Below are positions 61,631-64,000 of a stretch of 64,000 bases of DNA, piece by piece. The notes under the pieces are model-generated. The model was not told the origin of the DNA. It did not search any database and saw only the letters and a program-made list of their open reading frames with translations. Source of the stretch: Proluteimonas flavola (lineage in GTDB: Bacteria > Pseudomonadota > Gammaproteobacteria > Xanthomonadales > Xanthomonadaceae); the NCBI RefSeq assembly GCF_021191705.1, contig NZ_JAIWPU010000007.1, positions 19,689 to 83,688 on the forward strand. The letters run 5' to 3'. The position numbers and the translations under genes were made by a program. Within the stretch, counting starts at the first letter, position 1, and every line of letters begins with the position of its first letter.

Positions 61631-61990
61631 ATGACCACCACCGTCTACGGCCTCAAGAACTGCGATACCTGCAAGAAGGCGACGAAGTGGCTCGACCGCT
61701 TCGGCGTCGCGCATACGTTCGTCGATTACCGCGATGCCAAGCCGACGCCGGAGACGCTGGTCGAGTGGGCCGGCAAGCTCGGCGGGTTCGAGGCGATGGT
61801 CAACAAGTCCTCGACGACCTGGCGCCAACTGCCCGACAACCGCAAGGCCGCCGCCAGCGATGCCGAGTGGAAGCTGCTGCTGCGCGAGTATCCGCAGCTG
61901 ATCCGGCGCCCGCTCGTGGTCACCGATGACGGCGGGATCAGCCAGGGCTTCAGCGACAACGGATTCAAGAAGCGCTTCGGGATCGCCTGA
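61631..61990 (+). CDS. ArsC/Spx family protein (YffB-like)
   Basis: A 119-residue thioredoxin-fold protein starting M-T-T-T-V-Y-G-L-K-N-C-D-T-C, with Cys11 and Cys14. The remainder, F-V-D-Y-R-D and L-I-R-R-P-L-V-V-T-D, matches the YffB branch of the ArsC/Spx family. YffB is commonly found beside dapE, and is proposed to be a glutathione-dependent thiol reductase, not an arsenate reductase. It begins four bases after dapD. The homopolymer tract begins eleven bases after its stop. Confidence 0.88.
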   Translation: MTTTVYGLKNCDTCKKATKWLDRFGVAHTFVDYRDAKPTPETLVEWAGKLGGFEAMVNKSSTTWRQLPDNRKAAASDAEWKLLLREYPQLIRRPLVVTDDGGISQGFSDNGFKKRFGIA

Positions 61991-62000
61991 GCATCTCCGT

Positions 62001-62094
<94 letters not shown>

Positions 62095-62140
62095 GCTCCC
62101 ACAGGTTCCGATCCGTTCCGACTTCTGGAGTCTCCGTCCC

Positions 62141-63274
62141 ATGTCCGACGTCCTCGATCTCACCCGTGACCTGATCGCACGCAAGTCGGTCACGCCCGAC
62201 GATGCCGGCTGCCAGGCCCTGATCGCCACGCGCCTGCGGGCCGCGGGGTTCGCGATCGAGTCGATGCGCTTTGCTGAGGTCGACAATCTCTGGGCCACGC
62301 ACGGGCAGGGCGCGCCGGTGCTGGTGCTGCTCGGCCATACCGACGTGGTGCCGAGTGGGCCGCTCGAGGCGTGGACGTCCGATCCATTCGAACCCGAGAT
62401 CCGCGACGGCGTGCTGTACGGCCGTGGCGCGGCGGACATGAAGAGCGGCGTGGCGGCGTTCGTCGTCGCGGCCGAGCGATTCGTCGCTGCGCATCCCGAT
62501 CACACCGGCACGCTCGCACTGCTGCTGACGTCCGACGAGGAAGGCGATGCGATCGACGGCGTGCGTCGCGTCGCGCGCACGCTCAAAGAGCGCGGCACGC
62601 GTATCGACTGGTGCATCACCGGGGAGCCTTCGTCGACCGCGACGCTGGGCGATCTGCTGCGCGTCGGCCGGCGCGGCAGCCTGTCGGCGACGCTGACGGT
62701 GCGCGGCGTGCAGGGGCATGTGGCGTATCCGGACAAGGCGCGCAACCCGATCCACGATGCCGCGCCGGCGCTGGCCGAACTCGTCGCGCGGCGCTGGGAC
62801 GACGGCTTCGAATCCTTTCCGCCGACCAGTCTGCAGATCAGCAATATCGCCGCCGGCACCGGCGCGACGAACGTGATTCCCGGCACCGCGACCGTGCAGT
62901 TCAACCTGCGCTACACGCCGCACTGGGACGCGCCGAAGCTGGAAGCGGACATCGCGGCTCTGTTCGATCGCCACGCGCTCGACTACACGCTGGCCTGGCA
63001 TCGCAGCGGCGAGCCGTTCTATACGCCGGAAGGCCCGCTGCGCAGCGCAGCGCGCGAGGTGCTGACGACGTTCGCCGGTGCGCCGCCCGACGAAAGCACC
63101 GGCGGGGGCACCTCGGATGCGCGCTTCATCGCGCCCTTGGGCGCGCAGTGCATCGAGATCGGTCCGGTCAACGCCAGCATCCACCAGGTCGACGAGCATG
63201 TCCGCGTCGCCGATCTCGAAGCGCTGCCGGACCTCTATCGCGCACTGGTCGAGCGGTTGCTGGGGACCTCCTGA
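62141..63274 (+). CDS. dapE: Succinyl-diaminopimelate desuccinylase
   Basis: DapE cleaves N-succinyl-LL-diaminopimelate to succinate and LL-diaminopimelate. The 377-residue M20 metallohydrolase has the dizinc ligands: His66 and Asp68 in G-H-T-D-V-V-P, the bridging Asp in R-G-A-A-D-M-K-S-G, the Glu pair in S-D-E-E-G-D, and His near the C-terminus in [15 protein letters not shown] and S-T-G-G-G-T-S-D complete the family pattern. GGAG lies 12 bases before the ATG, so translation initiation is somewhat weak or the tract upstream is wrongly assembled. Confidence 0.96.
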   Translation: MSDVLDLTRDLIARKSVTPDDAGCQALIATRLRAAGFAIESMRFAEVDNLWATHGQGAPVLVLLGHTDVVPSGPLEAWTSDPFEPEIRDGVLYGRGAADMKSGVAAFVVAAERFVAAHPDHTGTLALLLTSDEEGDAIDGVRRVARTLKERGTRIDWCITGEPSSTATLGDLLRVGRRGSLSATLTVRGVQGHVAYPDKARNPIHDAAPALAELVARRWDDGFESFPPTSLQISNIAAGTGATNVIPGTATVQFNLRYTPHWDAPKLEADIAALFDRHALDYTLAWHRSGEPFYTPEGPLRSAAREVLTTFAGAPPDESTGGGTSDARFIAPLGAQCIEIGPVNASIHQVDEHVRVADLEALPDLYRALVERLLGTS

Positions 63275-63276
63275 AT

Positions 63277-63306
63277 CCGTCATTCCGGCGTTCGCCGGAA
63301 TGACGG
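63277..63306. repeat. Perfect REP-like palindrome after dapE
   Basis: Arms CCGTCATTCCGGCG (63277-63290) and CGCCGGAATGACGG (63293-63306) are perfect reverse complements with a TT loop. It lies three bases after the dapE stop and may protect or terminate its mRNA. Related, degraded units lie at 36216-36240 and 26953-26983. Confidence 0.7.
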
Positions 63307-63327
63307 GGGACTGCGACCCTGGATCGC

Positions 63328-63333
63328 TACAAT
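63328..63333 (+). promoter_or_regulatory. Possible -10 of the NUDIX gene
   Basis: TACAAT at 63328-63333, five of six consensus bases, would give a leader of about 27 bases before the ATG at 63367. No good -35 at the normal distance is visible. Confidence 0.35.
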
Positions 63334-63366
63334 CGCCGTCCCGTCAGAACCCCCGACAGCATCCCG

Positions 63367-63855
63367 ATGCCCTACACCCCGATCGTTGCCACCCTCGGCT
63401 ATGTGCTCTCGCCCGATCGCCGCCAGGTGCTGATGATCCATCGCAATGCGCGGCCCGGCGATCATCACATCGGCAAGTACAACGGCCTCGGCGGCAAGGT
63501 CGAGCCGGACGAGGACGTCGTCGCCGGCATGCGCCGCGAGATCATGGAAGAGGCCGGCATCACCTGCGATGCGATGACGCTGCGCGGGACGATCAGCTGG
63601 CCCGGCTTCGGCAAGCATGGCGAGGACTGGCTGGGTTTCCTGTTCCTCATCGAGGCCTGGCAGGGCACGCCGATGACCTCGAATCCGGAAGGCACGCTGG
63701 AGTGGGTCGACGTCGATCGCATCCTCGAGCTGCCGCTGTGGGAAGGCGACCGCCAGTTCCTGCCGCTGGTGTTCGACGCCGACCCGCGCGCGTTCCACGG
63801 CGTGATGCCGTATCGCGAGGGACGCATGCAGTCGTGGTCGTTCTCGCGGCTGTAG
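63367..63855 (+). CDS. NUDIX hydrolase (8-oxo-dGTP diphosphatase-like)
   Basis: A 162-residue NUDIX enzyme with the complete box: G-G-K-V-E-P-D-E-D-V-V, then R-R-E-I-M-E-E-A-G-I (GX5EX7REUXEEXGU). It opens P-Y-T-P-I-V-A-T-L-G-Y-V-L and has H-H-I-G-K-Y-N-G-L-G-G, similar to MutT/MTH1-type proteins acting on oxidised purine nucleotides. Substrate is not certain from sequence. It lies about 90 bases after dapE, beyond the REP-like palindrome. The remaining 145 bases to the window end show no gene. Confidence 0.88.
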   Translation: MPYTPIVATLGYVLSPDRRQVLMIHRNARPGDHHIGKYNGLGGKVEPDEDVVAGMRREIMEEAGITCDAMTLRGTISWPGFGKHGEDWLGFLFLIEAWQGTPMTSNPEGTLEWVDVDRILELPLWEGDRQFLPLVFDADPRAFHGVMPYREGRMQSWSFSRL

Positions 63856-64000
63856 GCAACCGGTCGGATGGATCGTGGGCGCGCAGCGGTGTGCAGCATG
63901 TGCAGTGAAGGCGCCATCGCGATCAACACCCCACGTGCGGCCTGGATGCGCGGGGGCGGCACCCCCCCATAGAGCGGGATTGAGATAACAAGAACAAACC

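Noticed and set aside
61631..61990. Arsenate reductase
   Set aside because: The ArsC-like fold with a C-x-x-C motif and position beside dapE fit the YffB branch; no ars genes are nearby.

Overview
The window is a very GC-rich, gene-dense piece of a gammaproteobacterial chromosome, most likely from the Lysobacter/Luteimonas/Xanthomonas group (Xanthomonadaceae). The signs are the protein sequences themselves, a MetX of the serine O-succinyltransferase type beside a cysteine dioxygenase-like gene, a ccmABCDEFGHI operon, a 'transmembrane repetitive protein', the order ihfB-lapB-WecA/MraY-like transferase-WbpM-like dehydratase-galU, and the block map-glnD-dapD-yffB-like-dapE. This placement is inferred from protein resemblance; no search was run. 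No insertion sequence, prophage, integrase or CRISPR array was seen. Most content is core housekeeping.

Layout. 1-3000: end of a probable PhaE, the class III PHA synthase phaC, a PspC-domain protein, a small membrane protein with HExxH and ExxAD motifs, and a proline/alanine-rich membrane protein. 3000-8600: a pair of inverted intergenic repeats, an NRDE/TANGO2 protein, tRNA-Leu(CAA), a lipoprotein, a DUF885 protein with an altered metal motif, and the cysteine dioxygenase-like/metX pair. 8585-15428: the complete ccmABCDEFG(dsbE)HI operon on the minus strand, almost every junction a 4-base start/stop overlap. 15500-18660: a DUF3293 protein, an aminotransferase, a SCO-family lipoprotein and a GacA/UvrY-type response regulator. 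18679-27000: RNase E with a long leader, rluC, a DUF6624 protein with phhB, nfuA and the transmembrane repetitive protein. 27255-36025: two small c-type cytochromes, divergent from a tripartite RND efflux operon with two different permeases. 36253-40530: a TraB-family protein, a GNAT acetyltransferase, aguB, aguA and a small exported protein.

40715-49129: rpmJ diverges from cmk-rpsA-ihfB-lapB, followed by three surface-polysaccharide genes ending in galU. 49350-56848 (minus): rpsB-tsf, preceded by a five-gene archaic (Csu-type) chaperone-usher pilus cluster. 57359-63855: map, glnD, dapD, a YffB-like ArsC-family protein, a suspicious 46-G/19-C tract, dapE and a NUDIX hydrolase.

Functional links: aguA and aguB make putrescine from agmatine; ccmA-I matures c-type cytochromes such as the two at 27255-28069; dapD and dapE are successive parts of the succinylase lysine/diaminopimelate route; lapB controls lipopolysaccharide synthesis upstream of polysaccharide genes.

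Nothing here is plainly a new defence or mobile system. The best second-look items are: a recurring promoter arrangement that predicts leaderless mRNAs at five genes; an RND pump whose second permease lacks two proton-relay residues; a DUF885 protein with the catalytic Glu replaced by Asn; the compact HExxH membrane protein beside PspC; and the G/C homopolymer tract, probably an assembly artefact.
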